Below, one piece after another: positions 34,300-45,841 of a stretch of 64,000 bases of DNA (position 1 is its first letter; the number at the start of each line of letters is the position of its first letter). The stretch spans positions 16,990,248 through 17,054,247 of the forward strand of contig CM068551.1 in the NCBI GenBank assembly GCA_035048495.1, written 5' to 3'. The notes under the pieces were generated by a model. The model was not told the DNA's origin and did not search any database. It worked only from the letters and a program-made list of their open reading frames with translations. The position numbers and the translations under genes were made by a program. Origin of the DNA: Euptelea pleiosperma (Eukaryota > Streptophyta > Magnoliopsida > Ranunculales > Eupteleaceae).

Positions 34300-36050
34300 G
34301 ATCTCTCCCACGACTATCTCTCTTTCCTCCCACTTTTCTCTCTTCTTTTATCTCTCTCAACCCTCTCTCTAAAATGAGCCTCCATCTCTCTTCCTCCTGG
34401 ACTCTCTCAAGAGCCACCAGTTGCTTCTCTCCCTTGAGCAACCGGTGGCTCAACCTTGCTGCCAACCGCGGGCTCCTCCTTTCCTCTACCGCCAAACCGC
34501 TGGCCCAACTAGCAAAACCAGTAGCTCTCTACCATTTCTGGCCGGCAACGAACCAGTCTACCTTCACCTCCTCTGACTTTCCTTGCACCTGCAACCCGTT
34601 CTTCACCCATCAATCCACCGATCGCACCACCTGCTAGATCACCATCAGCACACTCCTCCATCTCCCCCTCTCACCATCCATGACTTCTCCTTCTTCACCG
34701 ATTCTGCTGCTGCAACTCCAACCGGTAATTTCCTTCGGCAACACCAGCAGCACCTGCAACTTCTGGTGAACCTTCTCCACCACCATTAGTCCTCTTCTCT
34801 TGGATTTCATTGAAGAGGCTGGTGGCTCCTCCTCCAGCCCCCACGGATCTGCACCACAACCTATTGGTTGCCCCTCCTTGTGCCTGCAACCCCAGATGAA
34901 TCCCAACCGTTTTCTCATCTTCCTCAATCTGTGCTTCTCACGGACTATATGTCGCACGAACCTGCAAAGCACCTTTTCCTCCACCATCGCCCAACGGGGT
35001 TGCACATCCTCTTTTCCTCCCATGGAGCAGCAAGGTCACCACCATGCCCTCAAGCACCCATGGTGCTGCCAGCCTCACACCTGCAACTACCTCCACCGTT
35101 CATGGCAGCACTGCTTCCTCCTCCTCGTTGCCTTCTTCTTCTTCTACTTCTTCCATCTATTTCCTCCATTGACCAGAGTTGCAGACCTGCAACTCTGGCC
35201 GTTCACTCCATACCACACTCCGGGCTTCATCAACATGCTGTTTGCACCACCGTGCAACACACCTATCACACCACCTGCAGGTCTGTTCTCAAGGCTTCTC
35301 CAATCATGCAGTGCTCTCCTTCAACCATCACCATGAGCACTTTGCTCCTCTTCACCTTCAAGCCTGCAACACGGAGTTGCAAGTCTGCAACTCAACCTTC
35401 ATCCACAACCATCGTCTTCTTGCCAGATCCCTCACCAACAGCCACGTGCAAGCACCCCTGCTACCACCCTTGCTACCATGAATCCATGGTTTGGCCAGCG
35501 TGATCATCACAACCCACCGCATGCACTTCTCTTCTTAGGCGACCCTCATCAGAGCACCACCGTGTGACCTCCACTGGTGGCTCTTCAACTGCAGATTGTG
35601 TTCTCCATTCTCTCCTCTCGCCGAAGCAGGAGCAATTGTCTCTCCACCACGTCCTGCTGCTCACACCGTCTTCCACATCAACAACTCATCACCAGCCATG
35701 AACCTCCTCTCTTGGTGGCTGGCATCTGCACCTCCTTGCACGCTCCACCTTTCACCAAGTCGCTACCTCAAGCATCCACGGTAAGTCCCTCACCTTCTTG
35801 GATGACCAAGGTATGCACCTCTCCCTCTCTTCTTCTTTATCTCCTTTTTCTTCTCTCTCAACACCCCTACGAACCCGCTACTTCTTGGGATGGTGGCTGC
35901 ATGACAGGCATCCACCACTTTAATGTGTTCTCATCACCACCTTGCTGGACATGTCATCAACCTTGCTGGTCTTCCTCCACTGTTTGGGCTCCCAAACAGC
36001 ATTTCCTAAGCCACCAGCAAGGGTAGAACAATTCTCTTGGCCGGACTCTC
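34300..36050 (+). other. Pyrimidine-rich, C-rich region of unknown origin
   Basis: The plus strand is dominated by C and T with long CTCTCTC and CACCACC tracts, and the word CTGCAAC recurs about every 100-150 bp (near 34586, 34750, 34884, 35083, 35188, 35364). Overlapping open frames up to 211 codons (34868-35503) exist in several frames at once, as expected from low stop-codon frequency in such sequence. No domain is recognised. It could be transposon leader sequence or a decayed gene; I do not call a gene. Confidence 0.4.
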
Positions 36051-36059
36051 CATTACATG

Positions 36060-36743
36060 CAAGGATCAAAGTCTCGGGATCGGCCGTTGGATCGGACCCC
36101 TCCGATCCCGAGTTGGATCGCCTGGATCGGTTGGATCGGTCCGATCCACTGTGATCCCGAGACGAGAAAAAAAAAATCTCAAAAAATGCAGAAAATTGCA
36201 GAAAAAATTCAAAAAAATTGTAGAAAAATCAGAAAAAATCACAAGAATGTAGATCTATGTGTTTCCCCCAAAACTCACCGGATTTCCCCCAAAACTCACC
36301 GGATTTTCAACCCAACTCGAAGAAATTTGAACCAAGACCTTCGATCTTCATGGATCTATGTGTTTTGAAGGTAGATCTATCATTTTCAAGTTATTTTTAG
36401 GTTCTAATAAGGGTTGGGAGAGGAAAACGAGTGAAAAGATGAAAAAAAAAAGAAAAAAAATCAAGTTTTTATAAAATCATCGCCGTTGGTTCAACTCATC
36501 GAGTTGGATCGGTGTAACTCGTTTGGATCGGGCGATCCAACCGATCCAAAGGGCGATCCAACCGATCCAGAGAGTTGGATCGGGCGATCCAACCGATCCA
36601 AAGGGCGATCCAACCGATCCAGAGAGTTGGATCGGACGATCCAGCGCGATTCGAGACAAACATTGGATTTTTGTCTCGGATGCCTCCGATCCCGGTCTGG
36701 ATCGCCCGATCCAACTCGGGATCGCCCGAGACTTCAAACCATG
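36060..36743. mobile_element. GATC-word element with CAAGG/CATGG ends (684 bp)
   Basis: The left end CAAGGATCAAAGTCTCGGG and the right end CCCGAGACTTCAAACCATG are inverted with a few mismatches, and ATTACATG is repeated exactly at both flanks (36052-36059 and 36744-36751). The outer parts are built of GGATCGG and CGATCC words. The centre is A-rich with a 21-bp tandem near 36262-36303. The terminal pattern and 8-bp duplication are like those of the CAAGGTTTAAA family. Confidence 0.8.
36523..36649. repeat. 52-bp tandem repeat, about 2.4 copies
   Basis: Unit 1 is 36523-36574 and unit 2 is 36575-36626, with a partial third copy. Each unit is itself made of inverted GGATCGG/CGATCC words. It lies inside the element at 36060-36743. 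Confidence 0.9.
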
Positions 36744-36799
36744 ATTACATGGCAGACTCACAAGGTCAATCTCCTCTGATACAACTTCGGTAAGCATCT

Positions 36800-37110
36800 C
36801 GAGGTAATCCTTCTTCTCTCTCCTCTTTCTCTCTCTCTACTTTCTCTATCTAAAATGCTCTTTCTTCTCTCGAAAAAACTATTTTCTCTCTCTTCCCTAG
36901 GTTCTCTCTCTTGAACCCTCACTTTTCTCACTTTCTCTTTCTAAAAATCTACTTTCTCTTTCTCTCTCTATTCATTTTCTCTCTCTAAAACCCCTTCTCT
37001 CACTTTTTCTCTCTAGGATTTCTCTTCTCTCTCTAGAAACCCTAGTTTCTCTCTCTAGAAACCCTAGTTTCTCTCTCTACTTTCTACTATTCTCTCTCTA
37101 AGTTCTTTAG
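36800..37110. repeat. CT-rich tract with a 22-bp tandem
   Basis: TTTCTCTCTCT words dominate. Around 37032-37075 the unit TTTCTCTCTCTAGAAACCCTAG-like is repeated twice in direct order. No gene is recognised up to 37489. Confidence 0.7.
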
Positions 37111-37489
37111 GCCGATAGCCTTTTCACTTGGCCGACTCCTTTCGGTAAGTGCAAAATGTGAGTTTTTCAGGGCACATCAAATTTCAGTTCATGAAAGCAA
37201 CGCTTTGATTAATATAATTAGATTTTGGTTAGTTTAGTGTTCTCTAAATCTCATTTCAAAGATGTTTTAAATTGACTCGCTTTTCTCATCTCTCCCACTA
37301 TTTTCAATTTTCTCTATATATTATTTTGTCAGATTTAATTCCTTATTGCACTAAATCACACTGAGCGTGGATCGACATTCGACACGAACTGCTATACAAG
37401 TCTATATTTTGCAGGCTTAGAATCAGATTCTACAAATATTGTTGAATTAGAGTTTCCGTATAGAACGACATCGAAAAACCTTACTTTCA

Positions 37490-37655
37490 AGTACTTCATA
37501 AATTAGGGTTTGACTAAAGATTGTAGATTCTAGTGTACACCAAAAATTTGATACACAAACCCTAAAATCAAGAAATATGGTAAAAAGGTCATCTTATTGA
37601 TAACAACGAAATATGCACCATTGATAAAGCAAAAAGAACTAAAATGAACACGAAT
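37490..37655. repeat. Dispersed repeat R2, copy 2, left part
   Basis: This matches 16865-17020 (GACTAAAGATTGTAGATTCT, ATGGTAAAAAG). The right part resumes after the solo LTR, from about 41190. Confidence 0.65.
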
Positions 37656-37660
37656 ATATA

Positions 37661-40562
37661 TGTCACGCCCCGAATTTCGACACCTGAACCCGACCTGAAT
37701 GCTTATGGATCGACCCGTTTACTCGAAATCTAGGGTGTGAAAAATAATAAAAAGAAAAAAGAATCTCACAGTTTACAACGAGATATCGATAGTCCAAAAT
37801 TTACTAAGGTCTCAAAAATTATAATCCCTGATAGCTAACGCCGTCCTTAACACACAAGGTTAAAAAGAACCGATGATCTACTAATAACGATTCAGCAACA
37901 TGTCTTATCTATCCCACGATCCAAATAATATAAAGTAATAAATTTATTACAAGAATTTATAAGTAATAAAAATCAAAGTTGTTAATAATATTCCTCTCAA
38001 GGTCGGCTCATGATCCTTGGGTCAGCATGTCTCAATGCATATTCTATCTACTAGTTGTAGTTCATCATCGTATCATTCTTCGTACGTCTCGGCCTCATCC
38101 AAATCTGACTGTGGTGGTTGTAGGAGTGAGCTAAATGCTCACTCGAGTTTTTCACCCAAAAACATGATTCAAACAATACAAGATATATAGACATGTTTGC
38201 ATAAATTAAATTGTCAAACAGTAATATTATGGTCATAATGAATGCATGAACAATTAATCAAAAGTAATACACAACCCACACATGGGGTCTCCTTCTTCAC
38301 CCACACAGGGGGTCTTCCAGGGGTTTTTGGGTCTTTCACCCTGGAGAACTTACTCCCAACTTGCTTTATCGCTTCTGAATTAGAAATACGATGCATGCTT
38401 TCACGTATATAAGAAATTACTGAAAATATAAATATCCACACAGGGGATCTTCAATACGAAACTGATAGCATCCACACAGGGGATCTCATATATAGAACTG
38501 ACTATCAATTACAGGTTAACAATAAATACATGCTCACAAGTCTATGACTAGTATTGAAAGAATCATGGAAAATGTACCTACCTTTGATCGCTTCCATTAA
38601 ATTTTTAATCTGTCATCTTCGCGCAATTCAACCCACGGTTATTGTACCTTCAATTTTAATGTTTGAGTTAGGTGTATGCTTGTCAATATAAAATTCTAAG
38701 AGTTAACATGGGTCCTACGAGGTCACTAGAGTCGACGTCGTCATCTCCTGAGTCAAGAAATAATCAAAATTTCATTCTTATCATTTTATTTTTATTTATT
38801 ATTTTTTTCCAAAATATATCCAATAATGATAACACCAATCTTGAATTCTATAATGATGATTGAAAAGCAAGTTGAAGTAGTCATAGGATTAGATCATTTC
38901 TTGGGTGAGTTTAAAACCTTAGATTGAAGTCTGGTACAATTGGATAGAGGTCAGTTGAGGTTGATGAGTTCTATGTTTGGGAAGAAAATAGATAAACAAG
39001 TACACAATGAGTGTACGATCTGAATCTTGTGGTCAATTGGGTTTTATAATTAAAAGAAAACAAATCTGATCCAACAACTATACACCCTGCTACACTACTG
39101 AAAAGATCAGTAAGATACAATATTGTATTCACTACACTGTAGGAGTAGGCTAGGAAAATACTACATCGTACCGGTATAATCTGACATAGCACTAGCCACT
39201 CAAATCAGATGGTTTAAAATAATAAAAATGAGCAACTATGGAATCTTATGACATTCAAGTCAAAACCAGGTGGTTTTTTTTATTGAAACACCATAACAAC
39301 CAAAAAAGATGAGAGGTAAAGTCTGAAAGAGGTTTTGGATATAACCTAGAACACCAAGAAAGGAACTTATCCAAATCAACAAGTGGTTGCCTGACAGAAG
39401 ACTGAGGTGTATTAATCCAACAGTGGGACCTTCCAAGAATCTGTATGGCTATCACGCCTTTGATAGCAACAACACATATCTAGATGGTGGTGGTTTCTAC
39501 AAAGGAAGAAGGGAACGGCTTGTAACTTTTGTAACTTTCTGGACGGTGCATTCTCTGATGTTCAAGAATCATAAGGGATGATAACTGCTTGTCTTTTTTT
39601 GAGGTGGGTTTGAAGTGTTGTATTTAGAATAGGTAGATAGACTGGTCGATGGCAAGGATTTCAATAGTCCGGTTAGGGTAGCTTCTCTTGTTTTCAAGAG
39701 TTAAAATGGGTTAAGGGCAACGGTTTTACCGAATCAAGAAGAGGTCTTGATCATCCAACAGTGGAAGAGATAAAGGGGGAGGGATGATGTTTGAAAGTGA
39801 AAGTGAGAATCTTGAAAGGAGGCACGAAGGTGATGATTGAAGGTGGTGGTGGAGAATTTCTAGAAAGATATAAGTTTTGGGTGGGTGTTGTCCAGTCGAA
39901 GAAGTACGGTAGTGAAGATCCAACGGTGGAGTTGATCCAAGGTCTTCACGGCTTGTACTCCTTTGGCTGCTAGCTTTGTAGTAGGGATGGTCTTCCCAAT
40001 CTCCCAAGTGTGATGAAAGGGTGTCGAATAGAGACTATTTATCGGCTGGGTTTAGGTTAAGAAGAGACCTATTGGTTTTAGGAAGAGGAACATCTATGAT
40101 CAAATGTGACAATTTTTGAACGGTGGGGATTTTAATCTAAAGGGGTTTAGGTTTTGGTTTGTGTGCATGGAAAGAGTCAAGTGGAAGAAGTTAACAATTT
40201 GGGAATGAGTAAGGGAGTTGTACGTGTGAGAGTAGGAAACCAACCACGTCATGTGAGTTTACTGAAATAGAGAATTTCAAGGTTTGGGTTCGCTATTGTG
40301 TTTTTGAAACACCACAAGGTGATAAGGAATTGGACATGTAGGGTTTGTGTAGTTTGGTTTATATTACAATAGATTAAAATAAAAATAAAGTGATGTAGTA
40401 CGGTCATTGAAAAGGTGTGATACAATTACAATATGTAAATGAATATTAAATGAAAAGATTGAAAGAAAGAGTAATAATAATTGGTGTTTGTGTTGGATGG
40501 ACCCTAAATGGGTTTTAATTCAACTTAATACTTAATGGATAGGTATGATTACTCACTTAATA

Positions 40563-40657
<95 letters not shown>

Positions 40658-41183
40658 AATTAACGTATGTATGCTTATATATAGTTACTAATTAGTAAGT
40701 GTTACATTAGTCAATATGCTTTACTTTAATCTATAATAATCCCTTAATCTATTTTATACATAACTTATAATATAATTCCAATATATTCTAGAAATTAGCA
40801 TGGATATAGGGGTGTGATGACTACAGGGACCGGGTACACACGACATGTACATGATATACATACGCACAATATTAATGAGCGCAAGGCATAAGTAGAAGAG
40901 TTTGTAAAAATCAACGTAATTACAACAATTATATTTAAAATAATATACGACACATATGGGACTCAAAGCAGTCCATAAAAACGCGTGGGCCAATCGAGTC
41001 CATGTGGGCCCGCAGGACGCCCAGAAACCCCGAAAAAAATAATTTTTCTCAGAATTTGTCGAAACTTCACGAGGATGTCCTAACCATTAAAATATAGTGT
41101 TTCATGAAGAGGAAAGTGTGAAAAATGGTCATAAAAATTAAAATTGACCAAATTACCCTTTTTATGATTTTCGGGGTTTTACA
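37661..41183 (+). mobile_element. Probable gypsy solo LTR (3523 bp)
   Basis: The segment starts TGTCACGCCCCGAA and ends GGGGTTTTACA, with ATATA on both sides (37656-37660 and 41184-41188). It splits repeat R2. The TGTCACGCCCC start and great length are like the LTRs of Tekay/Del chromoviruses; that lineage is inferred from memory of the family. CCACACAGGGGATC words recur inside (38314, 38436, 38470). No gag or pol is present, so it is read as a solo LTR left by recombination. The AT-only target duplication is weak evidence by itself. Confidence 0.6.
40568..40654. repeat. (TA)n microsatellite inside the LTR
   Basis: More than 40 uninterrupted AT/TA units. Confidence 0.95.
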
Positions 41184-41189
41184 ATATAT

Positions 41190-42000
41190 ATAAATTATGT
41201 GATCAAATTAATAAACCAATGAACAAAAATTAAATGTCACAAGAGATTTAAGCTAAGGGTAAGGTTTTAAGTAAATTAAATGCAAAAGAAAAACTAAAAA
41301 GATTACTAAATGCAATAGAAAGTTAGAAAGATTAAACTAAATGCAAGAAGTAATCAAATACAAAAGAAAACTAAGAAATATTAAACTAAAATATAAACAA
41401 TAAATTAAATATAGGAAAATTTAACTGAATGCAACAAATAAATTAATTGTAAAAGAAAACTAGGAAAGATTTAACAAAATGCAAAAGAAAACTAAGCCAA
41501 ATGTGATGCACTAAATACGAATAATCAAACAAAAAAGGTTAAAGATGCTTACCTTTCGCGTAGCCAACGATTATTTTGTGATGTACCATGTGTGCTACCG
41601 TGTGTGCTTCACTGGATCACTGGACCATCTAACAATATATAAATAACCCCTACAAAAAATTAGTCCATTCCAAAATTTATAACCCTATCAAATTTGGTGT
41701 TCAAGTTAATGATAAAAATAGACAGTCCATAATTCTCCAACTTGTAAACTAGGTTACAAATATCGGAATGATTTGAATTTTTGTGAGGATGATCTCCTCA
41801 TCATAGAGAGACCATCCTTACAAAAAATCATATCATTCCAAAACTTCTAGTTTATATATTGGCCCGTGCGAATTTTTTGCCAAAATTTTTGTCCCATGTT
41901 CCTGACCCAACATAGGGCATTCAACATTCAACATATCAAGGTTATCATCGATTTTACTATTATCGAGGTTATTTTGAAAATTTTATAAAATGTTAAAATT
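41190..42000. repeat. Dispersed repeat R2, copy 2, right part
   Basis: From about 41620 this matches 17140-17520 (GACCATCTAACAATATA, AATTTGGTGTTCAAGTTAAT, GAATGATTTGAATTTTTGTG). The 41230-41510 part is A-rich with AAAGAAAACTA words absent from copy 1. Confidence 0.6.
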
Positions 42001-42894
42001 TGACCATTTTGTTACTCAGATGTGATTGGGTTGCGTCGTTACAACCGTGGCAATAAGAGTCCATTACAACATTATAAATGATCCTTTAAAACCTTGGTTT
42101 TACCTTAGTAACCAGACATGGATTTGGAATTGAAAATAGAATTTTAGAATTTGTGATTTATGAGAATTCGAATTCTAAGAATTGAAATTTCTTGTGTTTG
42201 GTTGCACCGTGGTATTTACTTGGAATTTCCAATGAATTCTAAGTTTAGTTGTTTGGATATCTAACATAATTGAAATTTCTAGCTATCTACATAAGAGAAA
42301 TATCATGTCATGAACTTTATGTTTCAATGAATGTTAGTTTTTTCGTCATCCTTTAGTTTACTGTTTTCGATGTTAATTTAAAGAAATTTAAAAAAATAAT
42401 AATAATAAATAAAATTATTTTGATACTTTTTTACCATGATTAACACATTCCAAAATTTCAATGGCTAAAGCCTAAGTGGCACATGATGCAACAAATATGG
42501 ATGTTTATCATCAACGTTGATGATGGACCACATAATAATGAGCCATGTAGCACATTATTAGAGACAACAAACCGTATTGATGTTTGTCCCATCCCTAGGT
42601 GGACATACTTTCCTTTTTGTGAGAACAAAAGGTGACCAAAGATATCTCTCTAGCTTGTTGAGAAATGAAATAATAAAACCTCTCTTTTTGTAAATCAATT
42701 CTTAAGAAAAAGCTGAAGTGGAGGGAATGTAAGAAATGTAAGAACTCAAAGATTCATAGGAACTCTAAGTGAACGAAGAACTGAATCATTCAAAGAAGAA
42801 GAAGAAGAAGAAATATGCAGGTTTTATCTTCTGCCCGTTAAGACTATGGCTGAAACAAAACGATGATAGAGAGATTGCAGAGAGATAAAGGAAC
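42001..42894. other. Non-coding with foldback and MITE fragments
   Basis: 42125-42300 has repeated AATTCTAAGAATTGAAATT words. 42535-42615 carries a partial FB1 arm (GAGCCATGTAGCACATTATTA, GATGTTTGTCCCATCCCTAGG). No gene is recognised. Confidence 0.4.
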
Positions 42895-43200
42895 GGTCGT
42901 GGTGTAACAAGGTAGCATGTTTTTGTTACTCACTGCTGCCATCTGGGCCCACTGACTGCATGGATGTTTAGCCCACCCCTTGATAGACATTCATATAAAA
43001 AATCATCTTGTTTGATGATTTTTAGCAGCCATTGGTTTTAGTACTAAAAAAGATGACTAAATCAAACGGTTAGAATAATGCCTTAAAGAGTACTAAAATC
43101 TAATTGCTAGAGATTACCAATCAGGGTGATTTTTGGTTTATATATACACCAAGGGGTGGGCTAAACATCCATGTGGTCAGTGAGGACAACTATGAGGTAC
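42895..43200. mobile_element. Foldback element FB2, right end lost
   Basis: The tip GGTGTAACAAGGTA and the blocks GACTGCATGGATGTTTAGCCC and CCAAGGGGTGGGCTAAACATCC form opposing arms around TTTTAGTACTAAAAAA. The outer right arm is missing. Confidence 0.7.
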
Positions 43201-43802
43201 AAAAATACTGCTACTTGACGCTAGATTTGACCAAAATACCTAATTACATCTTATTCTTAAAAGGAAAGTAATAAAGGAGGAAACAGAGCAAACGTCTCAA
43301 ATAGAACTGTTACCAAAAAATAAAATAAAATAAAATCTTAAAGCCAAAATTAATTCTTCCGGTTTCACTTGACGTCCCATCCACGTGACAATAGATGATT
43401 GGAGGTTCAGGCATCTCCTCAACCCAATGGGTGAGGAAAGGTTTTTCCTTTTATTTGTGGTAGCATTATTTCAAAGCGAACACACCTTTTCTAGCCAAAT
43501 GTTTCCCTAAATACACACCCATTCTTTTACAAAAACAATAAAATAAAATCCATGCTCACAAAGAGAAGAGGAACTATCACTGTCCTCCTGTCCTCTTCTT
43601 CTTTCACCCCCACTACCAAGGCACCTTCGTCCTCCCTTCTTCCATAACCACTACGTACCACACCACCACACCATCTCCCACACCATTTCAAAGTGACCTG
43701 TGCATGTTGACAGGTCAAGGTTGACATGGCTTTAGCTGTATCGGTAGGCAACAATTGACATGGCTTTGGCTATATCCCTGGCTTGCCAATACGAACAGAT
43801 TT

Positions 43803-43807
<5 letters not shown>
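43201..43807. other. Non-coding, nothing recognised
   Basis: No gene or clear element was found. A 75-codon minus frame at 43527-43754 is not protein-like. Confidence 0.3.

Positions 43808-43850
<43 letters not shown>
43808..43850. repeat. (GA)n microsatellite
   Basis: About 20 GA units followed by GATTGATCGATTGATTGATT. Confidence 0.95.
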
Positions 43851-43851
<1 letters not shown>

Positions 43852-44140
43852 ATCGATTGATTGATTACGGAAGTGCCTTGGTGGTGGTGGAAGAAGATGA
43901 AGGCGGTGGTGGTGGCGTGGTGCAGTGGTTCCTCTTCTTTGTGGGTTTTTTTTTTTTTTTAGTTCAACTTATTATGGTGTCTAGAGATGATGTGTGTGTA
44001 CACATGGAAATGGTGGGTGCAAATAATGCCACCCACCACATGGAAATGGTGGGAGCATTTTATTTGCTTGAGAGGAAAAATAGAGTCGTGCAACCCACGG
44101 ATGAAGGCCCAAATCGGGGAGCCACAATACGGATCGGAAC

Positions 44141-44310
44141 AATCCAACTGAGTATCGGGCTAGCTGTATTGTTCAAGACAGTGGCGGAGCCAAGGGGGGG
44201 CAGTTGCCCCCCCTCAACTTTTAAAATCCAACTGAGTATCGGGCAAGCTGTATTGTTCAAGACAATGGCGGAGCCAAGGGGGGGCAGTTGCCCCCCCTCA
44301 ACTTTTAAAA
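44141..44310. repeat. 85-bp tandem duplication across an element boundary
   Basis: Units 44141-44225 and 44226-44310 differ at a few bases. Each contains host flank (AATCCAACTGAGTATCGGGC), the target-site sequence GTTCAAGA and the first part of the hAT-like element, so the duplication happened after insertion. Confidence 0.88.
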
Positions 44311-44389
44311 ATTGATAAAAACTTTTTTTTTCCAAAGAGGAAAAAATTGTTGATGGGTAACTATAGACCGTGTTGCCCCCCCTCAACCC

Positions 44390-44640
44390 CATTGACCGCA
44401 TGGATGTTTAGCCCACCTCTTGGTGGATATGTACACCCAAAATCACTCTGATATTCAATCTCTAGCCATTAGATTTTAGTACTTTTTTAAAGTGTGATTC
44501 TAGCTGTTGGATTCAAAAAAGATTGGTTACTAAATCCAACCGCTAAAACTCATCAAACAAGCCAATTTCAGGTATGAGTGTCTAAGAAAGGAAGGGCTAA
44601 ACAGCCACGCGGTCAGTGGGCCCATCTGCCCCACTTTGAC
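44390..44640. mobile_element. Nested foldback element FB2
   Basis: GACCGCATGGATGTTTAGCCCA and CTTGGTGGATATG oppose GGGCTAAACAGCCACGCGGTC around TTAGATTTTAGTAC. It lies inside the hAT-like element. Confidence 0.7.
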
Positions 44641-44659
44641 GAGTAAACCTTCGGTGACA

Positions 44660-44955
44660 CCTTTTGAGAGTGAGCGATGCTGCTGATTGCAGCCAATATG
44701 AGCCACTTGACACATTCTTAAGAGGACACAGACCGTATGGATGCTTGGCCAATCACTAGGTGGACCTACAAACCAGAAATCAGCCTGATTCGTGATTTAA
44801 AACCTTTGGATTTCTTACCCAAATAATGCTCAAATTCCTATGGTTAAAATTAACCCATGAAAATAACTTCAATCCAACACTTAGAAATCAGTGATCAAGT
44901 ATCCTCTTAAGAATGTGCCACGTGGCTTATATTGACTGTAGTCAGAGGCATCGAC
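44660..44955. mobile_element. Nested foldback element FB1
   Basis: GAGCCACTTGACACATTCTTA, GACCGTATGGATGCTTGGCC and GGTGGACCTACAAACC form the left arm. The right arm retains AAGAATGTGCCACGTGGCTTA but has lost its ATGGATG block. Confidence 0.7.
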
Positions 44956-45402
44956 TGCATGTCCTTAACTTTGCTTTGATGGTCGCTTGCCCCCTGGAAC
45001 AAAATCCTGGCTCCGCCACTGGTTCAAGATGATGAGGCAGAAAAATGGGCGAGACAACCCCAAAGACAGTACGGATCGGAGCCCGTTGATCGATCCAAGT
45101 GGAGAACGGACGATTCCTCAAGCCCTGCTCTCAAACAGGGTTTATTGATGAAAGTTTACTAAAACTAACTGTAGATTAAAACTGTCTATTGAAAGCAGAA
45201 ATAAAATTGTAAATCCAACCTCCATCAAGCCAACGTTAAAGGACTTTAAAAAAAAAAAAAAAGATTGTGCAGGGGCGGGCTGGGTTTAGCAGGAATTAGT
45301 ACGGAATCAGTTTAAAGTTTTCTAGAAATGGTTCTTGTGTACAAACGTCACAAAACTTTTCTGTATGTTAAAAAATGTCACAGAGCCTAGAGAGAAGCTT
45401 AC

Positions 45403-45590
45403 CGGCAGCAGCAGGAAAACGGAGCAGGTGCGGGCTGGATCTGAAACCGTGGTCGTCACTGGACTGAGAGTCTGAGACGGCGTTTCCAGAAAGAGGGAAA
45501 GAAGTAAAAGAAAATACAGAGAGTGGGAAGGGAGACAGACGGAGAGAGAGATTGTTTTGGTTTGAGGAGGGAAAGGAGGAGATTTATAAT
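45403..45590 (-). promoter_or_regulatory. Possible promoter and 5' UTR exon on the minus strand
   Basis: On the minus strand ATTATAAATC (45581-45590) could be a TATA box. A CT-rich leader follows (AACAATCTCTCTCTCCGTC) and ends at a good splice donor, CCG|GTAAGC (45397-45402). There is no ATG in the leader, as in a 5' UTR exon. No matching coding exon is found at lower coordinates, so this may be a fragment of a gene carried here by duplication or transposition. Confidence 0.3.
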
Positions 45591-45841
45591 GGGACGAAGA
45601 AGAAATTGCTGAAAGGAGTTTCCAACCATGCGATGGGCCTCTAGATACGCATTTTGATGAATAAACAAAAAATGGAAATACTTGCCCACAACACAAATAA
45701 CCAAACAAAAATATGTTCCGTAGGCCATTGGTGGTTGGATTGAAATTGAATATATCCACGGTCCACTAGTCAACAAAGAGCAGTTGAAAGAAGAAAATGC
45801 TACCCAACGGATAACCGGACAAAATGGTATTCGGTAGAAGC

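Larger units (their letters stand above)
44179..45021. mobile_element. hAT-like element with CAGTGGCGGAGCC ends (843 bp), host of nested foldbacks
   Basis: The inverted ends are CAGTGGCGGAGCCA and TGGCTCCGCCACTG, with a perfect 8-bp target duplication GTTCAAGA (44171-44178 and 45022-45029). Two foldback elements lie inside. It has no transposase. Confidence 0.88.

Noticed and set aside
34374..35503. Long overlapping open frames (up to 211 codons) in the C-rich block
   Set aside because: They occur in several frames at once, have a repetitive Ser/Pro/His/Thr composition and no domain; this is expected in stop-poor pyrimidine-rich DNA.
36486..36797. Open frames on both strands full of Asp-Arg-Leu-Asp repeats
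   Set aside because: They are translations of the GATC tandem words of a miniature element, in every frame and on both strands.
43857..44315. 152-codon plus-strand frame with an internal duplicated segment
   Set aside because: It runs through a microsatellite edge, unique sequence and the tandemly duplicated end of a hAT-like element, so it is accidental.
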